This document shows positions 12,435-23,935 of a stretch of DNA of 64,000 nucleotides, one piece after another; position 1 is the stretch's first letter, and each line of letters opens with the position of its first letter. The stretch comes from Dimorphilus gyrociliatus (lineage: Eukaryota; Annelida; Polychaeta; Dinophilidae), in assembly GCA_904063045.1 (NCBI GenBank), contig CAJFCJ010000010.1, positions 1,178,001 to 1,242,000 on the forward strand. The letters are read 5' to 3'. Under the pieces are notes generated by a model. That model did not search any database. It worked only from the letters and a program-made list of their open reading frames with translations, and was not told where the DNA came from. Position numbers and translations under genes: made by a program.

Positions 12435-13982
12435 GGCGCCGACTGTACGGCTCTTATCTGGCCGAAACAATAGAGCGGCCTGATAAGCTGAGCGCACCTG
12501 AATTGACGAGTTGGAGCGTGCATGAAAAACGACGAAAGAGCTGTGTATATATGTTTGCTCTAAACGGGCTCCCTCGCCCGCCTATCGATACAGAAAAGTT
12601 TCTAGAGATTGGTTTCACGCTATCTCTTATTCGTCTATTCCTTTATATTTATCCTCCTTTCCCCCTTACAAGAAATCTTACTTAATGTGTTTTTTTCTTC
12701 TAGCTTTTTCGTCTTTTACCCCTAATTTAAGATTTTGCATCGCCTATATTTCATTTTGCATGTATTGCATATATTGTATATATATATATATATATATAAA
12801 TTTATATATATATATATCGCATAACAATCTATCTTCTAACAATATCTTCTAGGCCTATATATTTTGCGCAGCTTAACCTCTATAGCAGGATTGTGTAAAA
12901 GCGATGTTTGTGGCTGCTTTTGTTCGACTTTGCACAAACAATTCTTATCGAAATAGACCTATTTGTCACCAGATAAGGAAAAATCTATGAATAGAGGGCG
13001 CTGTTTAGAGGTGAGTGTATTGTGCCATCTGTGAGTAAGTTTCCTATGGCAATTATTATATTAATTTTAAGATACTAGACGTCTTCGAGAAAGAGAAATG
13101 TTAGCTTTGTCCGTTCATTTTTTCCTATATAACTTACAATTTATATTTAAAAAAAGCAAAAACATAATGCAGAAGTAATTTATATTTATTTCTTGCGATA
13201 AAGACTATGACATTAGTAAAACCTATACAATAAACTTAATGATAAAATAGACTGAACAAAGGAAAAGCTACCGTTCAACACTGAGATAAGCATTTTTGTA
13301 CAAGATACTTTATGCTTTATAAAAATCTTATCTGTCAAAAAGCCAATGCGATTATTTGAACAGATTTTTTCGTAAATTTCTTGCTATTGTACTAAATAAT
13401 TTTCATTCTATAAATCTGTCAGATACATTTATATATATGTTTTGCAGATATCTAGAGATAAAGTCTCGAGTGCATAGGTTAATTATACCAACTAATAAGG
13501 TGTATAGCAATACAACAGATGGCGCAAATTACGACTATGCATAAATATAGAATAGTACATTATTCCACCTTGAGCATGAAATAAGCCAGAGAAGCGATAT
13601 TATATCAACTGTATTTTTTTCCCAAATAGAGCATGATAATCTGATAGCAGAAACACACTGATAAAAGTTTACACATTGCCTCATTGAACCAGTACTGATT
13701 GAAAATTCAATAGTTTTTTATATATGGGTTTTATCATAATTACAAGTATTGTCAACATTTTAATAATCAATTTTTTTCAAGTAAAATATCCTTTTTGATA
13801 AACGTATTTTATATGGCAAAAGGCGAAATTTTTACGAATTTATTATGGGTCACAATGACATACTATTTTTGTCTGTTGTTTTTTCTATATCTTAATGTAT
13901 TACTGTTGAACAATGGGAGTATTTCTAATAGAAATAAGAACAAGGTAAATATTGTAGATGAAATAGAATATTAGAATCCATC

Positions 13983-13984
<2 letters not shown>

Positions 13985-14023
<39 letters not shown>
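13985..14023. repeat. (TA)n microsatellite
   Basis: Thirty-nine bases of pure TA alternation in intergenic DNA. Confidence 0.9.
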
Positions 14024-14027
<4 letters not shown>

Positions 14028-17000
14028 TTTACATAGTTAATTATCTCTTTGAGAAATCAGTTAATGATAAAAAATTCAAAAAAAAGTTAAGAAGCAATTT
14101 TGAATAAAAAGGTGGCAAACTTTATTTAATAGTACAATTTATTGAATTTTTCAAGATTTTTTTATCTTTGCTTTCTAAGGTTTAAAGGTTAATAATCTGC
14201 TATATGTAAAGTATTCTTTACTATAAAAAATAATATATAAATATAATGTTTATTTGGAATAATAAAATAATAATCGTCCTTCACAAATAATGTGGGAAGA
14301 AATAGGAGCATATTTTACTTGATGAATTTACTAGAGCATTATAAGATAATGATAAGAAATTATCATAAAAGATCCCTTGACTGTGTTACTGGATACTTCA
14401 AATATATATTAATTAAAAATGTATTAAAGTATTCAAAATATATATGTTTATCAGAAATCCAATGCTCATTCTTATTATTAGAGCAGTTCTCATTGAAGTT
14501 AAACTTATAAATGATTACTAATTAGGAATTTATGAGTTATGTCACTGGAATTCTTTAGAGAGTAAATACAGAATACAGTTATAAATACAGCAATCAATTA
14601 TTGTCATAAAGTATTGTGTCATACTTTTCAGATAATGGTCAATGTTTTATTCTTCATACTTACCTTGACATAGAAACAAATAACATATTAGAAATTACAA
14701 AAAGGGATAACATTTCTCGGTATAATATGAGATAAGCATACTGTCTCTGCGTGATGTGAATCGAAAGTTGTAATTTCACCTTAAGAGTATATAGTTGTAA
14801 AGAAATACTGTATATAACATAAATAAAGGAGTGAGAATTTCTTAAATGTTCTTGTTTACTGCCAATACTATTTCTAAACTATGAAAAAGATATATATATA
14901 TATATATAAATATATATACTTTATATATATAAATACTGTTTATATATACTGTTTATATTTTCCATTTCTTATTATTCACAGCTTTATTACAACATGATAA
15001 TTACAGTGCTATTTTGTTTAATAGAAATGATATTCATTATAATTTCGGGAAACAAAGAACACATGGAAGTAAAATATTAATGTATATTGTACCTAGCAGA
15101 TTGACGTTGATCTGCTTTTGTAAAAGTGTCTGAAAACGAGGAGTTTCCCTTTAAAAAATAAGTAGAAATTATGGAAAGTGAATATATAGTTAATTATATA
15201 ATACTGTTGATATTATGCTTATCTAAAGTTTATGAGAAATACATTAATTAGGAAATATGGTTCAAGATGAACAATTAATTTTTTAGCTTTTATTCACTAC
15301 AGTAATATAAACAATAAGTCAATAATCGCTGTCTACCCTTTAACAACGTTAACGAATGTCTCTATCAAGATTCTTACTGATATCGATTCATTTTTATGTT
15401 TCTATGAATAAAAGTACTTTATTCAATTTAAGAGATTATAAAGTACTCTATTTGCATCCAGATGTATAGTTTGCAGAATTAAATCTTATTTTTTATAAAT
15501 CACACATACATACTAATATATATCGTGTGTATACTATAGGATAAGTATATTCATCATCTTTGATTACCATACTAATCTGATTATTATTTTGTTGGGAATA
15601 TGAAACCAAAAACACCGTAAATATTAGCGAGAAATGAGAAAATAACAGTTATTTGATATATCATCAATTGATTATAACTTACTATGGGAGCTATCCTCTA
15701 CATTGATAATTTCATATTAACTTCAAAAAAGAAACGGAAGAGGAGAGTAAGATATCGTTGAAATTGATATTAGTTATTAGGTAAAACCATAATTAAAAGT
15801 TTCTGCAAAGCTATTTGAATTTAGACAAATTATTCTGTTATAACTTTTTAACACTTTCTATGGTTACATTGTAATGATAATTACTCCAGTAATTGACTAA
15901 GTTTAATTGTAAGCTCGATCATACATTAGAGCATATACTAGCCTATATAGGTACTTTAATTATAGTATATAACTCCTCCATTTGCATATTAAACTCATCC
16001 ATGAATTTACCATTTGGTAATATCTTCAACTTTCTCAATAGATTCTATTATAAGTCAATAACACAAGTAGATAACATACATAATTGATAAAAGAACAGAT
16101 AATTAACAATTTAGATTTACTAATACATATCATTCTAAATGAAAAATCTAACATAAAAATGCTAAACTTTATCATAAAATTTCTGTCATTCTTTAGGTAT
16201 TCATCTTCATTTTCTTTCTTTCTCTCTTTTATACTTATGTAGATTGATTATTGTATTTATAAAAAAAAAGTATATAAGTAACTTCTCAAACTCATAATGT
16301 TCGCTAGGACAGCGTTATGAAAGAATTACGGGTACATTGTAGAAATCTACAACGATCTCTAATATTCGTACTTGTAAGCGCTCGTTTTGTTTTCATGTTA
16401 TGTAATTCATTAGATATCATCAAAACATATTCGCCAAATCGTTACTTAAACAAAGGGTTTATTTAAAGAAAGAATCTTTCCTTGTCTTTTAAATTTTTGT
16501 TTAGTATGGAAAGAGAATAGATAAGGCACACACCAAAATGTAAGAGGATAAATCCAGTGATAAAGGAAAGCCTTTTAAGTGTGCAAAAATAAAAACAGAT
16601 GGGTTCATGCCGAGCACCCGTGCTTATCACAATACATAAATTAATTACAGGACACACAGCTTAATCCCTTTTCTGTTTTTAGACTTAAATAACAGTTAAT
16701 ATGACCCATAATTATATATGGGAACTATACAATATATCGGTGTACAATGTAAACATACAAGCGAGATAAAACCGATTTCTATAATATTAATCCAAAAAAA
16801 ATATGACACATAGGCTATAATAATTAAAACTAGTGTTTCTCTACTCATTTTAACAGAAGGTAAACACGAAACAAGTATGCAGCTCATTATAAGTCTCCTT
16901 AATCTAGGCTTAGATTAAAGTTAACAGGAAAAATCTTATTTTATTTGTCAAAATTTTCATCTTATTATATATGCATAATATATATAAAACGTGATTTTTA

Positions 17001-17526
17001 ATTTCTCATATTTTCCCTTAAAGAAAACTGTAATTCATTTTGTTTATTGAATAAAATATCTATTGATTTTTAGATTTCGTGTAGCTTAGATACAAATATT
17101 CCCTTTTTCTCTTTAACTTAATAGATTTGCATGAAATCATTCAATTCATATTCGTATAATTAGTAACTGAAGACAAACTATAATATATATATATGTTGAC
17201 AATATATAGCTACAACTATGAAAGAAATGACAAAATAGATTTAGTTCTAATTATTATATAAATATCCTTAACTTGTAGTTAGTTAATTAATCTATATGCA
17301 TAAGTACAAATAGAGATTGTTGTTAATTTGTTAATATTAGTTTTCTTGTTCTAAGCTACAACTAAAGTCAATTAGAAAGAAATTTGAGAAATGCATTTGC
17401 TTTAGGTTTTAAACGACAAATTGTTACAAAAGTTAATAGAGAAGTGAGAATGAGAAGATAATGAAGAAATTTACTTCTTTTTTTCCCTTTAAAGTATATT
17501 TTAAAATAGAAGAATACTTAGGAAGT

Positions 17527-17532
17527 TTTATT
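17527..17532 (-). other. Candidate poly(A) signal of the ETS gene
   Basis: AATAAA on the minus strand, about 50 bp past the stop codon at 17583-17581. Position and hexamer fit; cleavage was not demonstrated. Confidence 0.45.
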
Positions 17533-17580
17533 TACAAATAATTCATTTTTTTTTCATTTTAATCTCACACACCAATACAA

Positions 17581-20500
17581 TTAGTACACACAGTGATCAA
17601 AAGAGGGCGCACTAGAAGGCTGTTCATATCCACCAGGCGTCTGAGCAAATTGGCCAGACGTTGGGGCTGAGGCCTTTAAGTTAGGCCGGTGATTATCGGG
17701 GAAAGCTAGGGAGAAGAGAGCTTCGGGATCGCAGACGAACTTATAGACGTAGCGTTCTCCTGCTACCTTTTGCATTATTCCTTTTTCATAGTAATAGCGC
17801 AAAGATCTACTGAGTTTGTCGTAGTTCATGGCTGGTCTATTCTTTTGCATTCCCCAACGCCGGGCTACTTCTTCCGGTTCGAGAAGCTTAAATTCTAATC
17901 CCCTACCAGTCCAGGCGATACAGTTGTGGTTGTTCGCGTCGTCCAGTAACGCAACGAGAAACTGCCAAAGTTGTAAACTACCACGGCGGTGAACGGCTGG
18001 TGTTTGAAGTGTAGATCTAGCTGGGGATTCTCCTGATCTCTCGCTTTCGTCATCTGTTCTACCGTCCGATTCGAAAGCTAATTCGAAAGCAGAGATTATT
18101 ATATTTGTCTTAGAAAGAAATTATTTGATATGCTTATAGAAATATTACATATTGTTTGGGTATCTGGAATTTCAATTTGTTAGATGGTCTTTTATTCCAC
18201 CTAAACTAGATAGGGTGACTTTAATAATATGTTATACGAAAAAAAAAGAAGAGCCCAACGAAAGCGGATTAAACGCAAGGAAAAGTGACCAGTAGCTGAA
18301 GTGACGCTCAGAGCGTCTTAGTTGCATCTAGACGCCGCCGTCTAATTTGCCAAATGGCTATGTCGACACGCTACTGACGGTTCGCTGTCATATGCGCATC
18401 GTCTAAACATGTGGCAACAACGGTATTGGGCAGATTAGCCAGATACATTAGCTGGTTAGTATGTCAAAGTGCGAACAATTACAATATTGAATCTTTTAGA
18501 TTAAAATTTTTGAACAAAAAAGATAGAAAAGAGATAAAAGGAAAATAATAAAGAAATAGCAATATATATATATATATATATATATCTCTTCTGCTCTCCC
18601 CTTCTACACTTTAATTACTTTAAAAATCTTCAACCTTCTCTATTTTTACCTATTTGAGCATAATTTAGTATACATCAGATTCTACTCATCAAATAGGCCT
18701 ATATTTTCTCTTAAAAAATATTTACTTTTCTGCAAACAATTACAAAAAAACATCAAGATTGTCGGATGCTGGTTTTAACGGCTCAAATCCAACCCTGACT
18801 CTCTAGTCTGAGAGCTATCTTCCCTAAAAAGCCTATAGTAAAATAATCATTAAAACTTATTAGTATTCTCTCCTAAATGAATATTGGACATTCGAAAAGA
18901 AAAGAATTGACAAGAAACATTACTTTAAGCAATATTCTTCATTCTTCTTATTTATAAAATAAATGAAAAAAAAAACAGCAAGATGATGACACAATGCTCT
19001 CGGTACAAAATACTTCCTAATGTTCATAATCTGTTTAGTTTAATCAGTAACAATCTGTTATTGCACGTAACGTTGCCTAAGAGCTTTACTTTGGATATTT
19101 TACGTTGATAAAAAAAAATGGTATATATATATATATACATATATGTATATATAAAACATACATTTGAGAGGAAGAAAACGAGTAAAAACAAAAATACAAA
19201 CAAATGATGCTTTGTATGGAAAAACTTTAACAATAATATTATAAATATAGTTAGGAATAATGCATTTTTTTTATTTTAAAGTTAATAATTAGCATCCTTC
19301 GAAATGGTAAACTAAAATGAATAAGATAAATGTACCTCCTTTACTTTTGTTTCTTAAATTATAAACTTTATTATTAAACTATTTCAAAAGATATAGAAAA
19401 CCAATGGAATTTTTACGAAAAAGTATATGTATGCATATATTGTATTTGTATATTTCAATGCTTATCAACAAGTTTTTCTTCGTATTTTAGTTAATAATTG
19501 TCTATAGTTTTCTTCTTTTCTATATGTGCTTTTAACATGGGAAATAAGGTTTTCATTGCCAAGGCAAACATAAAATATATTTATCTTTAATAAAATAACA
19601 AAAGAAAGATCCGATTCAAATATTTCTAATTTTATCTTTCTTTCTATTACTTATTGTAAATAAAGAAATGTATATGTTTTGCATAGTAAAGAAGTTTCAA
19701 ATGGGACAAACTCTTGGAATCTTTTACCGATATTTCATCCAAGCTTTTATACTCAATCCAATGATTTTAAGTGGAAATGACTAGAAAAAGAGCACAAGCG
19801 TCAAATCGTGGGATTAGCAGCATGAAAGAAATATCTCACTATTTGATAGGAACCCTTTTAATTAGGATTATTTATTAAACCATAAAATACGTTATAACTT
19901 TGGTCTCCTATTTAAAGGTAGATTTAAAATTATAATACTTAGTTCTCAAGTTATGTTGGATTTTGCATAAGATTTTTCTTGCCAAAAAAGCAAATCGTTC
20001 AGTGTGACTTCCTTCCTTTACAGTAATAATTCTAATGTTGTTTTTATTGATTAACGACAATATTTTATCATTTATAAAACGCTCTAATTCCCTTTTTTTA
20101 AGAACAACCTTCACTAAACAGTTTGTCATCAAAGACAAACTATTGGATAAGCTGAGTTTTTATTTGTTCGAGTTATAAGAAGCGATGGAATAATAGGCGA
20201 AGATGATCTTTTTTATATTTAGTATCTTTTTTTACGTAGTTGTCAAAAGGAAATCGGAATAAAGTATTGTATGTTCTTTTATATTTATATAATAATTATG
20301 AATTGTTTGTCTATATTATATTTTAGCATTCCTTTTACCTCTCTATATTTTATTAATAAATGTGCTAAGTATTAACATTTTAAAATCACAAAAATTACTC
20401 TAAATGTCTTGTTCCTTGAAGTAAAAAATCACCTTGTAACCTACGCATACTCAACATTCTTAATAATGCATTACAATATCGCATTACGACTAAATATAAA

Positions 20501-23500
20501 GAGCGCATCATTTACTTATGGCTATAGTTTGTCATGAAACGGCTAAATAACTCGCGCAGTGCATAACCGAAAACGTCTAGCTCGTGTTTCAGTAATTATA
20601 GTCGGTCGAGATTAATCGACTTTTTAGCGCGCTCTTCACCTGGTTTGTCAAAAGGCAACACAGTGAATGCTTGTCGCGATTTGCCCCGAGAAAATTGAAT
20701 TAACCGTCGCCCCGCTGTCCCCGCAAACGAATTATGTAACAAAGTAAAATATTCTAGCCTTTTCCAATCTTTACAAGGTCGTAATGCAAAAGCGAGTTGT
20801 TTTGATTCTATAAAGCCCTCCATCGTCACCCTTCCCATACTTTATATTCTATTAAGGGCGGCCGCTACGTTGTAAAACTGTCTTTTCCCTTTTATTCGCA
20901 ACTGTTCTCTCGTACTCTGATTGTTATCCTACTGATTTTCGGATTTACTAAAAAAATCACAGGGAAGGCTGATTGTTTGTTTAACTGCTAATTATTTCAA
21001 ATTGATTTGAACCTAAGAGATGCTCACCTCTCTAAGTAATTGATTATGGTAGAGAAAATATTTACCTTGATAGGAAAAATCCCTTATAACAGTTAGTGGG
21101 CAAGAAAACAAGAGTCCTTAATTGTAAATCTACTCCTTTATAAGAATTTCCGGTTCTACATGCACAAATAGTTAACAAATTAACAAATTTACTAACATCA
21201 CTTATTAAATTATTTAAAAAATCCGTTTTTTTCTTTTAGGGAAATGAAATAATGATTGAAAATTAATAGGACGAAAAGTAAGTACAATGCCTTGCGGTAT
21301 GTATAATAACATTGCAATTGAAATAACTTCTTGGAGGAAACATACTTTCCACAACAAGAAAGCGTCTATATTTAGAGAATCTTTTAAAGCTTACAAAAGA
21401 TAGACGAAAATAGCAAAATAAAGAAAGCGAATGAAAGAGTGCTTCTCTAAAGCAGCATATGCTCAATTCAGTAGTAAATATTATATAGTTTTACAGTGTG
21501 AAAAAGGCCGCGCGTCTAAGTCGTCTATCAATCCGTCATCATCCAGTTGCACGCGTGTCGATCTTTCACGCAACGTCGTCTCTGATTGCTCGGTCGCCGT
21601 CACGTTTTACTAATCACGTTTACTGCAATAATTTGCGGCGGCGAAGCCTATTAAATATTCATAAACTAAAGCAATCGGCCGACCGGCGGTCAACAACAAA
21701 TTTACCAGCAATGAGACGGTGAATGGTCGACAATTGACGTGCTCATCCATCCGTTTGGCAGACTTCGTCCGAATGACGCCGCCAGTTGTATATTCAATTA
21801 AAAATATGGTGGATAAAGGCAAGACGGCTGCATTAGACGGACAATAGTGATGCTACGGCGTCTAGCTATATAACTCTAGTCTTTCTTTGTGCTCGGCCAA
21901 ATGTCATTTGGAATGAGCGTTTCGCTTACGTGACTAACCGGGGCTTCTAAGTCTTTCTGCGCAAAGCCCGCCGTCACCTGCGACGCTCTGCATTTGCTTA
22001 GTTTATAGGGTAGAGGTCGTTTGAACAGTCGTATGGCAATATGCTAAAAGAAAGTCGCATGGGTGGGCATTCTTCACCGAACTTAAGTAATCTCATTGAC
22101 CCCTAAAGATTTTCCGAATGCGGATTAATCTTCTTTTTAGCAATGGTCACGTGTCATTCTGCTTTTTACTTAACTGGAGGGTTAATTGTGATTTAAATGA
22201 CGAACATTCTTGTTACTCGGGTTAATAACACGAAGCTAATTATATACATTTGATGTACTCATGTATAATGTATTATGAAGCGTTACGCACAGCTTTCATT
22301 AGCCCCAACAGCTAACAGAATTTTGAATAGCGCTGTAGTCTACAAATTCTCTGAAAGACGTCATATCATACAGCTTTTACAGTCGTGTGCCGCAAATGGA
22401 ATTACCTAAAATTACGGTTTAGAAATTTCTTTTCTCCTTGTATCTCAGTTATTATACATTAAGAAAAGAAGAATGCGACGATATTTCACGTGAATTATTT
22501 TGAGTTTTTTTTGGACATTTATATCAATTAAATATCACTGATTTACTCTCTCAAGAGGCTTTATATAAATTCATTGAACATTTGATGTAAACAAAGAGCA
22601 AGACTATATCTTGTCTTTGTAGTTTTTTCTTTTGCCAGACAATTGCTTTATGGAAACTTAACGCTGAGCTTTGTTTCTGTTTAATAACTGTTTCTAGATC
22701 AAGTTTCGCAACCTTTGACTTCAAACAGCAATATCACGTGATCGAAAACTATAAAAATATTTCTCCGTCGATCGTGACGGGAACCGTGAACGTGTTGCAC
22801 TTTACTTCCGGTTCGATCACGTGATCGAGCTCATTAGTCAGACAGCACTTGAGTCAACAACATCTCTGGCAAGCTGGCAATTAAGAAGGTTGAAATGTCT
22901 ACCAGACTGCAATCGCAACTGCAGTGACGTCGCTGTTTTGTTGGTAAACAAGCAACGGTTTAAAAATCCCCCGAGACGCCTGTAGCGTCAGGTATCTACA
23001 TACTTGCATAGGTATATGTATTTAGTGAATTTAAATGAGTGTGCTTAAAGTTATAATGACTTTATTGAATAACTAAAATGACACGAACCTTTCGATTGTT
23101 GCTGCTGCCAAGGTTGTGTAACATTACTATTACAGTAAGCGTCGCACGGTTCCTGCTTGATGGGTGGTAAATGGAGAGAGGGTGGAGGGTGGAAATAAGT
23201 GGGGGGAGGCTGGTAATATGAGTAGGGTCGTAGGTGAGCATCTTCTGCAAATCTGCAAAAAGCCGGAATAGCCATGTAAATATGTCGTGCTTAATTTACG
23301 CTTGATAAGCTGATATCGGCGATTATAGACGCCTCTGTTAGACGTCGCTTGTCCGCAAGCATTAGAGCGTTACTCCGTCAATGCAAGTAAAAGATGAACA
23401 AAAGACGCTCTAGTAGAAAAGTTTTTTTTACAGGATTGTTACGTTGTTGAAAAGAGCGGAAGTAGACGTAAGAGCGTCGCAAAGAATTGCGTATAAACTT

Positions 23501-23804
23501 ACCTCTGGATTCCGTTCTCTGCAAATCTGGAATATGGAAAGTACATATTGCAGTCGGCTGCGTAATGCTGCATATTGTCCTCTGCAAAGAAAAGAGAAGA
23601 ATCGCTTAAAAGCACAACTCATCCGACCGTTACATATTCGCCGCGGCGTCTCTCTGCACGATGTCACTTCGTCGTTCATTAAATAGGCCGCCGGAAGTGA
23701 GCTCTCTCCCGCGCTTCCCGGGACGCAGGTGGACAATGGGATCGACGTAGTCATTAGACGCCCGTAAATCAGGAGACGCCACGATTAAAAACTTTATACT
23801 CACG
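17581..23804 (-). CDS. PEA3-class ETS transcription factor (ETV1/4/5-like)
   Basis: Exons: a 5' leader exon ending at 23804 (donor GTGAGT), then 23581-23503, 23252-23089 and 18077-17581. From the first ATG in the second exon (23573) the frame gives 243 residues. The ETS domain spans about 112-196: [13 protein letters not shown], then [16 protein letters not shown], the recognition helix [13 protein letters not shown] with Arg169 and Arg172, and [14 protein letters not shown]. The post-ETS segment [11 protein letters not shown] and the terminal VY match ETV1/4/5. An IKQEPCD motif near 59-65 is a probable SUMO site, as in that family. ETV1/4/5 act in the nucleus downstream of FGF/MAPK. The acidic N-terminal activation domain was not found, so this is either a short isoform or a further coding exon was missed. 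DNA-binding class certain, N-terminus uncertain. Confidence 0.9.
20640..20838 (-). CDS. Possible alternative first exon of the ETS gene
   Basis: An open frame starts at ATG 20838 (good +4 G) and runs 66 codons to a GTGAAG donor at 20639. It ends in phase 1, the phase needed by the ETS-domain exon at 18077. The joined product would be about 231 residues with a new basic N-terminus in place of the PEA3-specific part. Upstream lies CpG-rich sequence including GGGCGGCCGC. The peptide has no recognised domain. Phase agreement occurs by chance one time in three, and the frame stays open past the donor, so this is only a candidate. It could also be a regulatory CpG island. Confidence 0.3.
22734..22741. 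promoter_or_regulatory. E-box TCACGTGA
   Basis: One of four CACGTG cores within 700 bp: 22148-22153, within 22485-22494 (TTCACGTGAA), here, and within 22813-22828. CACGTG is the binding core of USF, MITF/TFE and MYC-type bHLH factors. Confidence 0.45.
22804..22828. promoter_or_regulatory. ETS site next to a 16-bp E-box palindrome
   Basis: ACTTCCGG at 22804-22811 is the reverse complement of the ETS consensus CCGGAAGT. It abuts TCGATCACGTGATCGA (22813-22828), a perfect 16-bp palindrome centred on CACGTG. It lies in an intron of an ETS gene, so autoregulation is possible but unproven. Confidence 0.5.
23691..23698. promoter_or_regulatory. ETS-type site upstream of the second ETS-gene exon
   Basis: CCGGAAGT, a consensus ETS site, in GC-rich DNA about 110 bp upstream of exon 23581-23503 and inside intron 1. 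Together with the site at 22804 it hints at self-regulation. Confidence 0.4.
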
Positions 23805-23927
23805 TTTGGCCGTCGTTGACGGCAGTTTGGCGAACAATTTTCTCCAAGATAAAAAATCCGCTCACTACTGCAAGAGCCTCATTTATATGCAAGCTCTCAG
23901 CCAATGGTCTAAAAGCTTGCTCATCAA

Positions 23928-23935
23928 TATTTATA
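23928..23935 (-). promoter_or_regulatory. Possible TATA box of the ETS gene
   Basis: TATAAATA on the minus strand, about 125 bp upstream of the donor that ends the 5' leader exon (23804). It would place the transcription start near 23900. AT-rich background makes such a match common, so confidence is low. Confidence 0.25.

Larger units (their letters stand above)
12435..17580. other. Intergenic between the RNA-binding gene and the ETS gene
   Basis: About 5.1 kb. The first 200 bp are the 5' region of the RNA-binding gene, moderately GC-rich to about 12600. Two CTCF-like words lie at 12993-13001 and 13517-13525. (TA)n blocks lie near 12779-12820, 13985-14023 and 14888-14936. The ETS 3'UTR occupies the right end. 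No gene seen. Confidence 0.65.
18078..23088 (-). other. Large ETS-gene intron, CpG-rich in parts
   Basis: A 5-kb intron between phase-1 junctions; its donor is the unusual GTTCGT. It is patchy: AT-rich parts alternate with CpG-rich stretches near 18240-18430, 20560-20880 and 21500-22000. These carry many AGACG/CGTCT words, and the part near 22.1-22.8 kb carries four CACGTG E-boxes. A (TA)n block lies at 18561-18587. The composition suggests enhancers or an internal promoter. Confidence 0.6.

Noticed and set aside
11972-12685. Three overlapping plus-strand open frames of 75-124 codons
   Set aside because: They are antisense to the RRM exon of the RNA-binding gene; the GC-rich coding strand leaves few stops on the opposite strand.
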